Source: Anseranas semipalmata (taxonomy: Eukaryota > Chordata > Aves > Anseriformes > Anseranatidae). Taken from it: DNA of 64,000 nucleotides. A model generated the notes under the pieces. It worked only from the letters and a program-made list of their open reading frames with translations, was not told where the DNA came from and searched no databases. A program made the translations under genes and the position numbers. The stretch spans positions 472,782-536,781 of the forward strand of contig VXAA01000959.1 of assembly GCA_013399115.1 (NCBI GenBank). The letters are read 5' to 3'. This document shows positions 13,235 to 26,130 of the stretch, one piece after another (positions within the stretch are counted from its first letter, which is position 1; each line of letters opens with the position of its first letter).

Positions 13235-13287
13235 GCACCTATATTCTTTTCAAAAGCACCTATTCTTTTTCAAAGCACCTATGTTCC
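13235..13287. repeat. Minisatellite, about 20-bp unit, nearly 3 copies
   Basis: GCACCTAT starts at 13235, 13256 and 13275. The first two copies are followed by ATTCTTTT-CAAA-like sequence. Period differences of 21 and 19 bp reflect small indels. Confidence 0.85.
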
Positions 13288-13767
13288 TCTGTAGAGTGCG
13301 TTCTGAGATATTCATGACTAAACTATCAAAGCAGCAGGCTGTAAAACTAACTGTTCAGAGCAAATGAACCTGACTAAATATTTCAAAAGTGGTTTTGTTC
13401 TGGTGTTTTCTTGAGTTACATTAGGGTTGACTTTCAAAATGGTTGGGACTTGCATTCCCATCTAAAATAAATGGGAAGTGGATGCTTCTAACTATTACCG
13501 AAATGGACACTCCAAATTGACTTTAAAATATGGAGAACTATTTTGTTTCTCTTTTTTTCCTTCTTCTTAGTTTCATCTTGATTGGAGGTCATAATTTGAA
13601 AGAGAAAAGTGCCAAAACTGAACAGAACATTTCTCCTTGTTTATCACGCTACCCTCCATTTTCTAACTTTTAAATTCCATACAATATAAGCTCCTTGTCA
13701 CAGTATAATTCCCTCTGGAATTATTATGATAAGAATTATTTGCCAGTAGAGCTGTGCGAATAATTGA

Positions 13768-13796
13768 TTTTTCAGTTCACTGGCTGAACTGAAAAA
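13768..13796. repeat. Inverted repeat: 12-bp perfect arms, 5-nt loop
   Basis: TTTTTCAGTTCA (13768-13779) pairs with TGAACTGAAAAA (13785-13796) around the loop CTGGC. It would form a stable hairpin in single-stranded DNA or pre-mRNA. Confidence 0.9.
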
Positions 13797-15604
13797 AAAA
13801 CTGAGGGAAAAAATCACTTGTGTCAAATGAAATGTGTGGTTTTATTTTCAGGTCTTAAATCCCTTTTTAGAAATTATTTTTGGCAATTTTCTGAACAAAA
13901 ACGTTTCCAAAGGAAAAATTGTGCCTTTTTTGAGGTTTCAAAAATATTAGTCAAAAGTATTTATTAATGTGTGTTGAATTCTGAAGATACTTTCAGCCAT
14001 CCCTGACAGAAGTTGCTCTTGTGAATAATTTATACTTCAAAATACCTATTCTTTCTGCTGCTGAAGAAAACTAGATGAGAAGTGAGTGGTTTGTGTCTGT
14101 GCATTGTGCTTGAAGTGTGCCAAAAGCAACTTAGCCTCCCATACCTAACTTAGATACTGAAAAAGAACCACTGGGTCATCTCACCTCTAGCCCTGTTAGT
14201 ATTACAATACAGCACAGTTAAATTATTTGCTGGGACTAATTTTAAACTATTTAGGAAATGAAGTTCTAACTATCTTTTCTTTTTGATTTTGGAAAACAGT
14301 TCTTTCACATACTGTATTTCAGTTGCAAACTCTATATAGCTGAAAGCTGGTTTTCTATTTCAAAAATACCCTATGATTACTGTTTAACTGTAGACTACTT
14401 ATTGTTGTCTTGAAGTCATTAAATTGTCTGGATTCTGCAAACACTTTATTATGTGTTATTAAAGTCAGTGGAATTATTCAAAGATGGGAAAACTACAGAT
14501 GCTCTTTAACATTAGAAAGATTGAGATAGATGGTATCGTGGGTCAAATTTAGTGGCTTTTTACCAATGATAAATGTGAATGTAGTACCGTAATAGAAGGT
14601 CTATGGGTACGGCTCCTAATGGACGACCTCGTCTTCTCAGAGGTGGGTGGCCAGAGCTAGGCCGTCCCACTCACTTACCAGTTGCAGCTGGAAAGGAGCA
14701 CGCAGACCTCAGGTAGGGAATGGGAGAGGAGACCTGGCTTCTGGCATTGGCCTGGGAGCAGTGAGCGGGAGACATCTATGGGCACACACGTACGCACGCT
14801 GACCACTTTTCCTCCAGTGCCAAAACAGTTCTGCCACTGAGTTTAGTACTTGCCCTAGCCCCAAATTCACATGCCATGGAACAAGAGACAGTGCAGGTCT
14901 TCCTCTGTGAAATGGGGTTAATGATACTGCTTTGATATTATTCTCTAAGTTTAAGTGACAAAGGACCTGTAGTTTCAAACCAAAGACTTAAGATTGTGAC
15001 CTAATGTCAGACTAGAATAAAATAATGATTATTTTTGGCTTTCAAGTGTGCTGAAATATTTATTATTCATGTTTGTTTTAATAAATACTGGGTAAATCAA
15101 AGCATGTTGAGAAAGGCTGGAGTTGAACTGCACTGTCCACAGAGGGGTCAGGAGCATGTTTTGGTTGTCTGTGGAAACAGACATGCTGGGAGGTTGAATT
15201 TGATACAATGACTACAATATTTGATGCACTAGAAGAATGAAACAACTTCATTTCTATTTCAAATATTTCAGATCAATGCTTCCCTTCATATTCTGTGATC
15301 CCCACCAGGAAACCATTAAAACTGAAAACTTGAGGAGTAGATTGCAAGTTATGAGTAATGTAAGTTTTTGTCATAGGGCAACTTGTGAAATACTGCTGAC
15401 AAAAACAATCAGTACATGTTTATACTGAAGAATAAACCTTTGCATTTCTATCTTGCCTAACATAGGTTTTAAAATCCTGTACAAATTTTATCCTTTTCCC
15501 TGAAATGTCCTTCAGCCTTCCTCAGCCTCAAACTCTAATGGAAAATGTATAGGCTGTTTCTGTTCTCACAGGATATTTGAGCTAATCTGGAAGCAAAATA
15601 TATG

Positions 15605-15622
15605 TGTGTATATATATACACA
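15605..15622. repeat. Perfect 18-bp palindrome with TA core
   Basis: TGTGTATATATATACACA equals its reverse complement. It arises from adjoining TG, TA and CA dinucleotide runs. Confidence 0.9.
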
Positions 15623-16080
15623 TAATAAAAAACCACATAGCTCTATGAACAGTACCAGAGAACTAGTAGATATAGGCAGAGGAAGAACCTAGATTTGAAA
15701 AAAGAAGTTGTCATTAAAACAGGGATGTCTATCAGCACCCATCTCAAGCAGCAGTATATTGTGAGGAATAGATCTAGAAAGATTCACTGTGGACAGGATC
15801 CTGTATGGGGCACGGTCAGATGGTGAACGACAGCTTCCGCCATTAAAGCATTCTTCAGACCATGGACTTAAGAAGACCGCTGTTTATTTTTGTTGGCACA
15901 CTGACAGAAAGTTGCCATCCAGTGAAAAGAAGAAGGGGGATTTGTCCTGAAGACCTGACTAGCAGGAAGAGACAAGGTGCCTAGTGAGGACCCTAACAAG
16001 AACTCTTGCATTGCACAGAGCTTTATCCTTAATGAACTTGGGCATAATTACCAGAAACCTTCTGAATTATGCCGATAAAT

Positions 16081-16104
16081 AAAAAAAAAAAGGGGGGGGG
16101 GGGG
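16081..16104. repeat. A(11)G(13) homopolymer junction
   Basis: Eleven A's are followed directly by thirteen G's. On the minus (transcribed) strand this is a C run followed by a T run. Long G runs are prone to quadruplex formation and sequencing error. Confidence 0.9.
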
Positions 16105-16749
16105 AAGGACAATAGCCACATTATTAGGAAATATTTTCATAAGCAATACTTCTGGGAATGAAGGAGTTAGTGTTTGCATCTGATGTATTTCAGTGCCAAG
16201 CACTGAGAGTTGCAAAGGAGGAGGAAGGAGACAGTTCCACTGGGATTTAGGATGGTGCCCACAGCAGCCATGACCTCCTGTCACCACCATTACTGCTCAT
16301 CGTCTTTCCTCATCTATTCTTATATCTGCTCAGCACCTCCTCCTAGTGACCTACACAAGCCAGGAGGGGAGGATTACAGGGACTCAGGAGTACACCCAGA
16401 TCTTGTTAAAGCTGTTCTCTGCTTTCATGTTGCGCAGAAAACCTCAAGAGAGAAAAAGGGCAGAACTTTGTGGGTTTTAAGCTATATACAGTTTTATCAT
16501 GATATACAGCAAATTGACTGAACCAAATGACTTAGTGGCCATATAATTGTATCACAAAGGGAACAAGCTTCTGGTACCTGTCCAAACTTCTTGTAACAGA
16601 AGTTGAATGTATCTTTCAGAATACAACATTTTAATTCTTTTTTTTTTTTTTTTCCTATGGAAAACACTTCTGTGTTTTGTTTCAGTTTTACCCCTCCCTG
16701 GTAATCTCTGGGTTTTCAGGTGCTGAGCCTACGCCTGAAGATAAAGAAC

Positions 16750-16798
16750 TTTTCCTTTTCCTTTTCCTTTTCCTTTTTCTTTTCTTTTTTTTTTTTTT
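16750..16798. repeat. (TTTTCC)n microsatellite merging into poly-T
   Basis: About five TTTTCC units are followed by TTTTTC, TTTTC and a T run. The whole tract is pyrimidine on the plus strand. It produces an apparent KKRKRKRK-rich ORF on the minus strand that should not be taken as a protein. Confidence 0.9.
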
Positions 16799-17653
16799 AA
16801 ATGGTCTTAGTTTGTAACAGGCTCCTCTTGAGTTAAATGCGCTGTAGACTGAGAACTCCGGTGACGCCTGTGACAAAACAGCCACCCCCCTCTCGGTTTT
16901 ACTGGCACCTGCTCATGTGGCTGCGAGGCCGAACAAGTGCTCTTGGCTGCTGCCTACGAGTCTCTTAGGATGAAGCCTCACCTGCTCCTCACGGCAATTC
17001 TTTTCCTGTCCTGCTTGCCTGATGTAATTATAGCAGCTGAAATTTCACATCTGTGTTTTTTTTTTTTTTTAATATGCTAAGCATATAAGGATATGAAAAG
17101 GTACACATTTTGTGTGTTAAGAATTATGGGGAAGCTCCTGGATATGGGGCATTGACACTGGACTTTACATTCTGTTAACTGTATTTGTATTGCAGCAATA
17201 TCTGCACAATACTCAAAAAGACTTTTCTCCTGTCACAACATATGCTCAGCCCACTTTAAATTGCAGAACTTTTCCTCTGGGAGCAGGCAGAGCATAAACC
17301 TCTCCTTCCCACAATTCACAGATAGGCTGAATGCAGCTGTACATTAACTGTGAATTTGTTAGTCAAAACGTGGGTATGACCATGCACTGAGGAAACCAAT
17401 GAACGATGTTAAACTTACATACTTATATACTTTACATACTTTTGGAATGACTTACAACCCTTTGTTATTCTGGTGGTATCACTCTACTGCATCTCTCCTG
17501 CTCAAAGCATGTATATTTTATGAAGCATTAACAGACAAACAAGCAAACATACAGACCACAAGATCCAAAGGCTGCACTATTCTCCAAAAGTAGCCTTTGG
17601 AATGAAGAGAGATTGCAAAATTTGATCTCTCAATATAGTGACTCTGTATCTGT

Positions 17654-17690
17654 AAAAAAAAAAAAAANAAAAAAAAAAAAAAAAAAAAAA
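17654..17690. repeat. Poly-A run with an ambiguous base
   Basis: A 37-base A run carries one N at 17668. Its true length is uncertain. Confidence 0.9.
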
Positions 17691-19420
17691 GTCCAGAGGT
17701 ATATTTTAAGATACCAAATCTGAAATGTGATATTTGTACATGTCATTCACATGAAAGGACGAATCCAGGACAGAATCACCACATTAAGGGTTACCTCTGC
17801 AGTGACTAACTGACGAGAAGGTAAAATAATGCTATCTGGTCTGGGTGTGTAAGGACTCGGCAGTATTAAAACTCCTTTCCTTTTGATATATGTACAGTGG
17901 AAGAGAAATATAAAGTTATTTTACTTTTTCCTGTTCTCTTCATCCAACTGTTTCTCTAGTCCCCATTCATGATTCTGAAGGGAAAAAAAAAATGGAAAAG
18001 AGGGATGAAACCCATTTTTTTCAGATCTAGCTTGTGGATAGGGTTAAACATTTTCAGTAGCAGAATATTAGCAGTTAATGACGCTCAGATTTTTTGATCT
18101 TTAGCTCATTAATAACTGTAACAAACCCTTCTGGAACCACAGCTTCCCATCTTTCAATTCTTTTCCTGTGTTGCAAAGGGGAAAGTGCTGCCCTTGTTGG
18201 CAGGCTGCAATTCCTATGGGACATGACTGATTAAAAATGTAACTGGCTCCTCGCTGTTTTGCTGTCCTGCTGGAGGAATTATTTCAGGAGCATTCAAAGG
18301 AAAGGAGGCATGGTTCCATAAGCACAGTATCTTTAATGATGCCTGTTAAATGATAAGCAATTTCCTGCATTGACAAACAATAATAGGTTTATTTTTCACT
18401 TAAAATTGAGATGTTCTTGTCTTTCCCTCTCCTCTGCTCCTCACATGTCATTTTTACTTCTCCTGATGAAAGTTCCTCTGCCTCCTTTGAGCCACATGGA
18501 CAGCCACTCCCAATGTGATACAACTGAAGGAGTGATGATCACCGAAAAGAGAAGTGAAAACGGTGAGAAATGAGCAGCTGGAGGTATGTATGGTGTGGAA
18601 GGAGGATTTCCCAAAGTGGGTCACTGACAAAACAGACGCCTTCTCATATTGCAGCTCTGTCCCCTGTCCCACCTGCCATCTCCGCACCCTGTCCCTGCCC
18701 GCTCCTCTCCCCCTGCCATGCAGAAGGTCGAGAGAACTGCTGTGCTGTGCTCTGGCTGGGGGGGAGACGGTAATGTTCTGAAATGTTTTTTCAAGTCAAT
18801 TCCTGATTGTGCTTATGTGGCAAAATACGCAACCCTAGCTCTAAGCAAGGGAGAAATGCCCCACAGTTCAATAAAAATAATGAGAAGATCTAGAGCCAAT
18901 TAAAATGTGGTAAGGCTGTAAAAATGCAGCCAAGGTATGCAAGGCTAAAAAAACCTCAGACCTCTCAAATGACCCTCCCTTCTCCTGCAGAACGACAGAT
19001 GGAAAGCATCCGATTGCCAGGACGTTTGTGTCACAGTGAATGCTAGCAGCATATGTCAAATAAAACCTAAAGGCTCGTCTACCGAGGGCTTGAATTTAAT
19101 GTTCCCTCTCCCGCGCGAAGGGCTACCAGAAGGTTCACAGAGTCCACTTCATGTTTGCCTGGCTTGGCCTTGCTGTTCTGAACAGGCCTAAACAAAAGCA
19201 ATATAGAAGTATCACCAAATCAAAGAAGTTAAAATTAATATGTTTATAATGACATTGATGAACACCATCCCCAAACCTAAAGATTCTTAATGCACGAGAG
19301 AGTTAAATGGGAAAATGAATAACATCAGTTTCACCAAATATAGAAGTCAGAAACAATAAACAATCCTGCTACTGTTCTGTCTCTGGTAACTTGCATTAAA
19401 ATATATATAAAGCATTCTGG

Positions 19421-19443
19421 GAACTGAAGCAATGCTTCAGTTC
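19421..19443. repeat. Inverted repeat: 11-bp perfect arms, 1-nt centre
   Basis: GAACTGAAGCA (19421-19431) and TGCTTCAGTTC (19433-19443) flank a single A. Confidence 0.92.
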
Positions 19444-20899
19444 AATAAAACTAATGCAATTAAAGAGAAAGAATCCTGTTTTTCCCCTGCTTGCAATTTA
19501 AAATGAGAGCTTCCTAAAACTTGTGACCATTGCTGGAATCCAATTCAGGACCCCAGCTTATCAAATTTCCAGCACTGGCACCATGCCTTTGAGGTATTAT
19601 AAAGTGCTACTCATCCCACCAGCTCTGTCTATAAATGCTCTAGATAACTTTAAAGTGCAGACACCCCATTTTGAAACAGGCAAGTGTTCGTTGTGAATCA
19701 AAATGGAGTCACCAAATTTGTGCTGCCTTCAGACAGCTCCTCTTTTCTGCAAGGCAACAAAGGAAAACGTGTTAGCACAAAAACATCTCCCTTTAACATT
19801 TTTTTAAACTTGGATAGCTTTGCAGGACAGTGTACCTACACAAAGCCGCAGGTTTCTGAGACCCTGTAGAGCAAGCATCTTATTGTGTAATTCATCCAGG
19901 GGCTGAGAAACTGCCGGGCTAATGAGCTCTCCTGCAGCCTCTTCCCCCGCAGGTGCTTCCCTGGAAGCCCAATCTTAAATCAGACGCCGCCATGCCAGAC
20001 GTAACCCCCGAACAAACAGCAACCCCTCCCTCCCAAAGTGACTTAAGAAAGCCACAGCAGCACTAGCATCTGACGAAAGCACAGACTTCTTTTCCATTCA
20101 GTCAGTGGGAGTTGAATTAATTCCTCAGCTTCTTTAATGCTGAGAGCCATGTCTTGGGAATTCAGTATGTGAACATATTAATCTCTGTGATAGGCGATAA
20201 TGCAATATATTACTGATGGGGGAGCCGGCACATAAGCACTGTGATAGTGACCCTGACCAGCAGATGACTGAACGGGTAAGGAGAGAAGGAGCTGCTCTAG
20301 CTTGAAGGCACAGCCTCCACTTTGGCAGGCAGTCCTTCACTCTTGTCCCACTACTAATTTTCCAATGCATTACTTTGTCACTGGGGTATCCAGAAATGCT
20401 CATTAAGAAGGTATGTGACAGCCCCTGATAATACATGTCTGTGGTAAAATAATTGATCCCTCTTTGCAGTGGTGATCTTTAACACTCGTAGGGCATGGTA
20501 GATTATTAGATAGAAGGCACTCTTTGGTGGTCTCTGGAGTAAAACGTTATCAGACAGCAATGTGCCAACAATCTATCACGTACAAAATCATGTCATCCCT
20601 GGAAAAGGGCCTGGCAGGAGGGGTTAGGGGAGGAAGAAAGTTTAATTATATTTGTGGAAGAAAAGATGTCCTGAGAAGAGAGGGCAGCCTGATTATTTAT
20701 TGGATGCTCAAAAGCACTCAACACGATCTAAGAAAAAGATCAGGCTGTGAGATATGGTGGTTCACATTAATGTTACAGGCTCTAGCCTTGAAGTCAAGTT
20801 CATGCTGAAGAACAAAATTACCTCTTACAATATGTAGTTTACTTCTGAAAATGAAAAGGGCAAGAGATGTATTAGTAATGTTGGCATTAGTGGAGGCAG

Positions 20900-21200
20900 C
20901 TGTTTTTAGATATTTGGTATTTCAGGGATGTGAGTTTAGCATCGTTATTAGAAGTACAGCTTACTATATTCCTCTGCAAACTTTCCAACAGTGAGCAGAT
21001 GGTTATCCTATTACCAACCATTTGCATTTAACATATTGTAATGATTTATATACCACATGTCACCGAGCAAAGCAAAAACAGTCAGTGCCAACTAATTAGT
21101 TGAGTGTGAAGACGCATATCTCAATGTATATATCCTTATTGTAATCAGATTTTATCTTTTTGGTTGTTAACAGGTTTAACGTGCAACGTAACAAATGCTG
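20900..21200. promoter_or_regulatory. Candidate intronic regulatory element (octamer and palindromic TAATTA)
   Basis: The stretch has mixed, non-repetitive composition with a POU octamer ATTTGCAT (21020-21027) and a 14-bp palindrome CAACTAATTAGTTG (21089-21102) centred on a homeodomain core. It looks like conserved non-coding sequence, but conservation cannot be seen from one genome. Confidence 0.3.
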
Positions 21201-22340
21201 ATGGCAGTTGAACATGAAGCACGCTGTCCGTCCGTCATCAGGACAGCACTGCTATCATTAACACTTACACCAGTACTCCTGTTATGCTGTTTTACGAGTG
21301 ATGGTGCAGGGAGGACAGATTATAACAATCCATTGTGCTTCTCTACCAATCTTTCTTAAGTGTATTTCAAAGTACTTTATAAATCTTGGTATATCAGATA
21401 CTGGCTCATGTTACAGCTCAACACGTATCTAGATAGGGTGGAAGTGGGAATACTGCATGGTAGAGAAGAAAGACACTGCACAGCTCATGTAAAGACAGAA
21501 ATGGATCTAAGGGTGAGAATGAAAGCAACTGAGGACTTGATCCTAGGGTCTTCCAGGGGGGTTACAAGGAAGAAGCAGACAACTATTGATATCTGCACAA
21601 CCATCAAAGTCAGAGGAGAGAATAAACGGTTCAAAGAAAGAGTGTGACTTTAGAAAAATGCCCTCCAGCGCTGGGATGTGGGCATGTGTATGTATCATGT
21701 ATGTTGCATTATCCATAGTATGTCCCAAGGCCTGCTCAGCCTTAATCCATAGTATGAGGCAGTGGATTATCAGCCTCTTCTTGGAATGTTTCTGTTTGTT
21801 TTCAGGCTTATGTTAAACCAGTGGTCATCACCCCAGAAATGTCAAAATAATCATCAGTGAAGTACAACTCTGTTACTCCCGAGTATGGCCGTATTTCCAA
21901 CATAAAATCATACCAATGAGATATTTTGTTTTTATTAATTGCTACTGCTACTTGGCAGAAGTTTGGATGAACTGCTGTGTGAATAACCAGGTACTGTCAA
22001 TGGACAGACTAAAGGTCCAAGAACTCTGTGGACTGCAAAACAGAGAAGTCTGGTTTCAGGTGGTCTCATATAGGAGTGGTAGTACATCAAGAAGTTCTCC
22101 AGTTCCTGCTCCCTCCTAATGTCATTAGGATGCCTCCTGCCATTCAGCGTCCTTTTGTGTTTACCATACCCCACAAAGCTAACCAGGACACAGCCTGTTC
22201 TCCTGCAAAGGGCTGCAGCTAACATTATGCTTTCCTGGTGAGTCAGCAGCCAGACTTTCTCTTGGGAACTCTACCTGCAGTGTAACCTTCATCTCCTTTC
22301 CCCCTACCATACTGCTGCCTGCTAAATTCACAGCTTTGCT

Positions 22341-22358
22341 NNNNNNNNNNNNNNNNNN
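22341..22358. other. Assembly gap (18 N)
   Basis: Eighteen consecutive N's lie within intron sequence, so bases here are unknown. Confidence 1.
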
Positions 22359-22810
22359 CTGTAGCTCTTTTCATACTTTTGCATGAGCGATATTATGTTC
22401 TATGAAATCAGAGTTAGAGCGGTGTTGAAAACTTACCCTGTTGTTTGGCCCAGTTAACAAGATGTTTTATCTATTTTATTGAGGCTCTCTGGTGCTGACT
22501 CATTTGCATTACAGCCCTCTGTGATCACGTACAAATCATGATGATTCCCTTTGTGCACGGTTCACTGGTACTGCTGAGGCACATTAATCCCAGAGAAGGA
22601 CTCAAGAGCAAATGGGAGGAAGGGTTCTCACAGACCCCACGTAACAATTCAGATGAACAAGACTATTAGACCTTGGACTTTATTATTAACTTTCCAGTCT
22701 TCTGAATAGGTGTGTCTGTGTGACTGTATCACTGGACTTCCCTTGAAATTAGTGGAACTGTCCTGCCTTATTATCTGAAGATGGCAGAGGATGAAAAGAC
22801 TGAGAGGTCT

Positions 22811-22828
22811 GTTTTGTTTTGTTTTGTT
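22811..22828. repeat. (GTTTT)n microsatellite
   Basis: Three GTTTT units and part of a fourth are followed by a T/C-rich stretch. Confidence 0.85.
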
Positions 22829-22865
22829 TCCTTTTAAATAGAAGCTGTGACAGCCTCCTCACTTC

Positions 22866-22914
22866 TGTCCTCACCCTTTCTTTCCTTCCTTCTTTTCTCC
22901 CTTCCTTTCCTTCA
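22866..22914. repeat. Pyrimidine-rich tract (CCTT/TTCC units)
   Basis: The tract is nearly all C and T. It generates a serine/phenylalanine/leucine-rich apparent ORF that is not a gene. Confidence 0.85.
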
Positions 22915-24769
22915 CTTGTTTTCTCTCACTCCTCCTATGAGAATGCATTTGAAACTCATCAGTTAAATATAGGTAACTTCACTGAAATTACTCCTGATTT
23001 ACAGGATGGCATCTGAAACTAGGATCAGGTCTGGTCTCTTATTTCAATACTTAGCTTCACATAATGTACAGTACATTTACTATGGCGCTGTACTAGAGGA
23101 AAAGAAGTGGAAAGGCAGAGACATTAACTCTCTTAGTTTCAGACATTTCCCTAAATCAGAGGTGAATGATGTCTCATTTCTTACAACAGAAGAAATTGGC
23201 AGAGAGAGAGAGACACGTTATCTGTCAAGAAAAAGCACACGTATATTCTGCGTTCAGCTACTGTCTTCTGAGGCACTTCATAAACTGCTCAGTGTCCAGG
23301 AAAAATCAGCTCCTAATCATGTGCAATTAAGTACAGAAATGGACAAAAATAACTGCAGGAAATCTCACCTTGCTGATACAAGCAATTAGGTGATTTAACA
23401 TTCTGATAACAGAATGTTAAGTTAACGAACAAAACAAACAAACAACTACAAATTGGTAGTACCTGTTACTTGTGAAATAGTTGAGAGATTTTAAACTTTT
23501 AAGATGATAATATGTTGTACCACTCAGGCTTTAAGTTCAACCTGAAGGACACCCCAGTGCCAGGGATCATTTGTATATGTGATCCAGGAGATCTTTAGGC
23601 TTATTTCAGTGTTTGCATTAAATAGAAATCTTTTGAAATGAAAAGCTTAAAGGGAAGCAAGTTTCTGCAAGATATTGAAATCACCAAATTTTTTCAGAAA
23701 GGCTCTTTGGTTAGCTTTTCAGCATACAAAGTAATACAGAAAGAAAAATCCTCATTTCTTTCATTAGGAGTTTCATCTCTACTTCTTTAATGTTCAATGG
23801 CAAAATGAATTATACTACTAAAAAGCTTGGTTCCTCTCCTCACACACTGACTCTGCACGATACGGGGCTTCCTCGAAAGACAGCTGAGGGAAATCAGTAC
23901 AGAAATACTCGACATCTTGCAAGCGGGCCAAAAAAAGATGATCAAATGCTAATGAGAAAGGTGGTGAGTGAAATCTGGTGATTTAAATCTACCAGTTTCA
24001 AAAGCGTATAGCAGAATTAAGGGCCTTGTCAGCCTTCCAGACTCTAATGCTCTGCTCCCCTTCAGGTCACTACAAGACTGAGCTGATTGCCAAGACTTGT
24101 GTCACCAGGATGCCAGGTGGAAACAAATATTATTTAATCTTATTTGAACACAGGCAGGAGTAAAACCTGCCCAGGACACCAGTACTGCGTAAACCACTGG
24201 AGACTGCTAATGTGTGAATAAACACTGTAACCAATTAATTATTTCAATTCCTGATGATCCAAGATTTGTTTACAGAAAATGAAGGACCATTTTCCTTAGT
24301 GACATATCACAGTAAATATATTACAAAAGCTAATTGCACTTGGGAGTTAAAGATAAATTGACATGCTCTTAAATACATAAGTTTCTTTTTCTTTCCTATT
24401 CTCCAATGAGTTTATAACTTAATTGGAGAAATTGCTAGATTCACTCCAAATACTAGTGAAAATCTCAAAGGAGAACAAGCTGCTTATGCAAGTGTTCTTG
24501 TAAAACAAAGGAGTATTCAAGTACGGTAAGTATATACTTGAAAGATGAATGGTATTCAGTTATCCCCTTAAAGCTCGATGCCGACATACCTTCAAAGTGA
24601 TGGTCTGGTTTTGAGCTGAACATTAATGAAAACATTTTATATTATAAATAAAGCTAAAGCACCTCTATGTACTACCATTTCCATAGGGCAAAGGTCTGCT
24701 TTTGGATACATTACAGAGGGATATTTCTTTAGCGTTGTCAAGTGCACGCCAGAGCAGCGTGCCGGATTT

Positions 24770-24925
24770 AATCCAATGGATCCATCGGCAGAAGGGATGT
24801 GTGGAATAAGCCAGGGCACGGCACCTGGAGCCCCGGCCCGTGCCTCGCGGGGCCGTGGCAGCGCTGCTGGGGCACGCGGCCGCACGCCTGCAGCGCAAGC
24901 CACGCGGCACCGGTGACCCGTTCGT
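24770..24925. other. Orphan CpG-rich island
   Basis: About twenty CpGs lie within roughly 150 bp (clusters such as CCTCGCGGGGCCG, GGCACGCGGCCGCACGCC and CCACGCGGCACCGG), in otherwise CpG-poor intron. No splice sites or known coding motif are recognised. It may be an enhancer or cryptic promoter, or part of an unrecognised GC-rich repeat. Confidence 0.6.
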
Positions 24926-25849
24926 CACAGGGGACTGCAGGGCAGGCTGACTAAAAAGGCAAAAAAATCCCCAAGCCCCAAAGTAGCAAATATGCTTTCC
25001 CTGAGAGTAATTTGTTCTGATTCTGAGACGGATTAAATTTAGAAGAGATAATGTGAGAGCAAGAAACTGTTAAAACTGAGGATATTTTTCACGTATATAC
25101 TGCAAGTTAGAGGTTTCTATTACTGCTGGAATTGCAAGCGTAGCTGAGACAGGGTCAGAAAACCCTGGAGCTTAAATACAGAAGCTTCAAGGCGAGAAGA
25201 GTATAAAAATAAATTCCAAAGGGCTTAATAACATTGTATAGAAGCTGGGTATTCTAGTGTCAAAAAGAAACTGTTGGCTCTTAGATCAAAAACTAATCAC
25301 AAAAAAACAATATGGGAGGAGATTTTTCTTTGGTTTAGCTAGATACTCATTCTGTAACCCACTGGGGCAATGTTTTTTTTACTATCATCCCAAATTATAG
25401 TTAATTTACAGCGTATAAATGTGCACATTATTGACAACGTAACAGTTAAACCAAAAATATTTTGGAGTGAATGCGGTTAAACCTTTAGCAGCCTGATCCA
25501 AAATCTGCTAGGAATCTTTTGCTTGACTTCAAAGGAATTATTATCAGCATTTTAGTGAACTTCTCCTACCAAATAAAACAAAATAAAATAAAAGAGCGCT
25601 GTGCCACACAGCTTACTGTCAGCACTGTCCTTCACGTGGCATCTGAGATATGCAGAGCCCACAGAACGTCCAGCTCCTCAAGCAGTGAAAGGAGAGGAAC
25701 GTTCCTGAGGTTACCGCACGGGATACCCTTTGGTTCTCTGCTGCAAGATAAGATGGGGGGGAAATGTCTACTCGTTCCTAGTTTCCCATCCCAGAAGACT
25801 TTATTTATGCATTAGTCGACCTTTCTGGCCATTAGGACCATCTTGCTTC

Positions 25850-26130
25850 AGCAGTTAATTAACACAAGTGCCATAATTTAATACAGTTAATGCTACTTGA
25901 TGCCCTTTAATGTACCTTCCATTAGTGATATTATTGTAGTATTACCCTGTAAATTAAAATGAGATCAAGACTAAGAGAGGCTCTCTTTAATTAAGGTACT
26001 GGCACGCTACATCGTCCATTATTCACTAGAAAAAATCACCCTGATTTAGTGAAGCAGACCATCAGTAAGTCAGAATTAGTTCACATGGATTATTAGGTTT
26101 CTTGAATAATGTGAGCACAATGGGTTTGCT
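25850..26130. promoter_or_regulatory. Candidate conserved intronic enhancer (TAATTA-rich)
   Basis: The stretch is non-repetitive and AT-rich, with many TTAAT/ATTA homeodomain-type cores, for example CAGTTAATTAACAC near 25850 and TTTAATTAAGG near 25990. This style is common in vertebrate developmental enhancers. The function is inferred only. Confidence 0.25.

Noticed and set aside
16688..16885. Lys/Arg-rich ORF resembling a basic nuclear signal
   Set aside because: It is the translation of a TTTTCC microsatellite.
22819..23016. ORF with LPSFLPSF repeats
   Set aside because: It is the translation of a pyrimidine tract.
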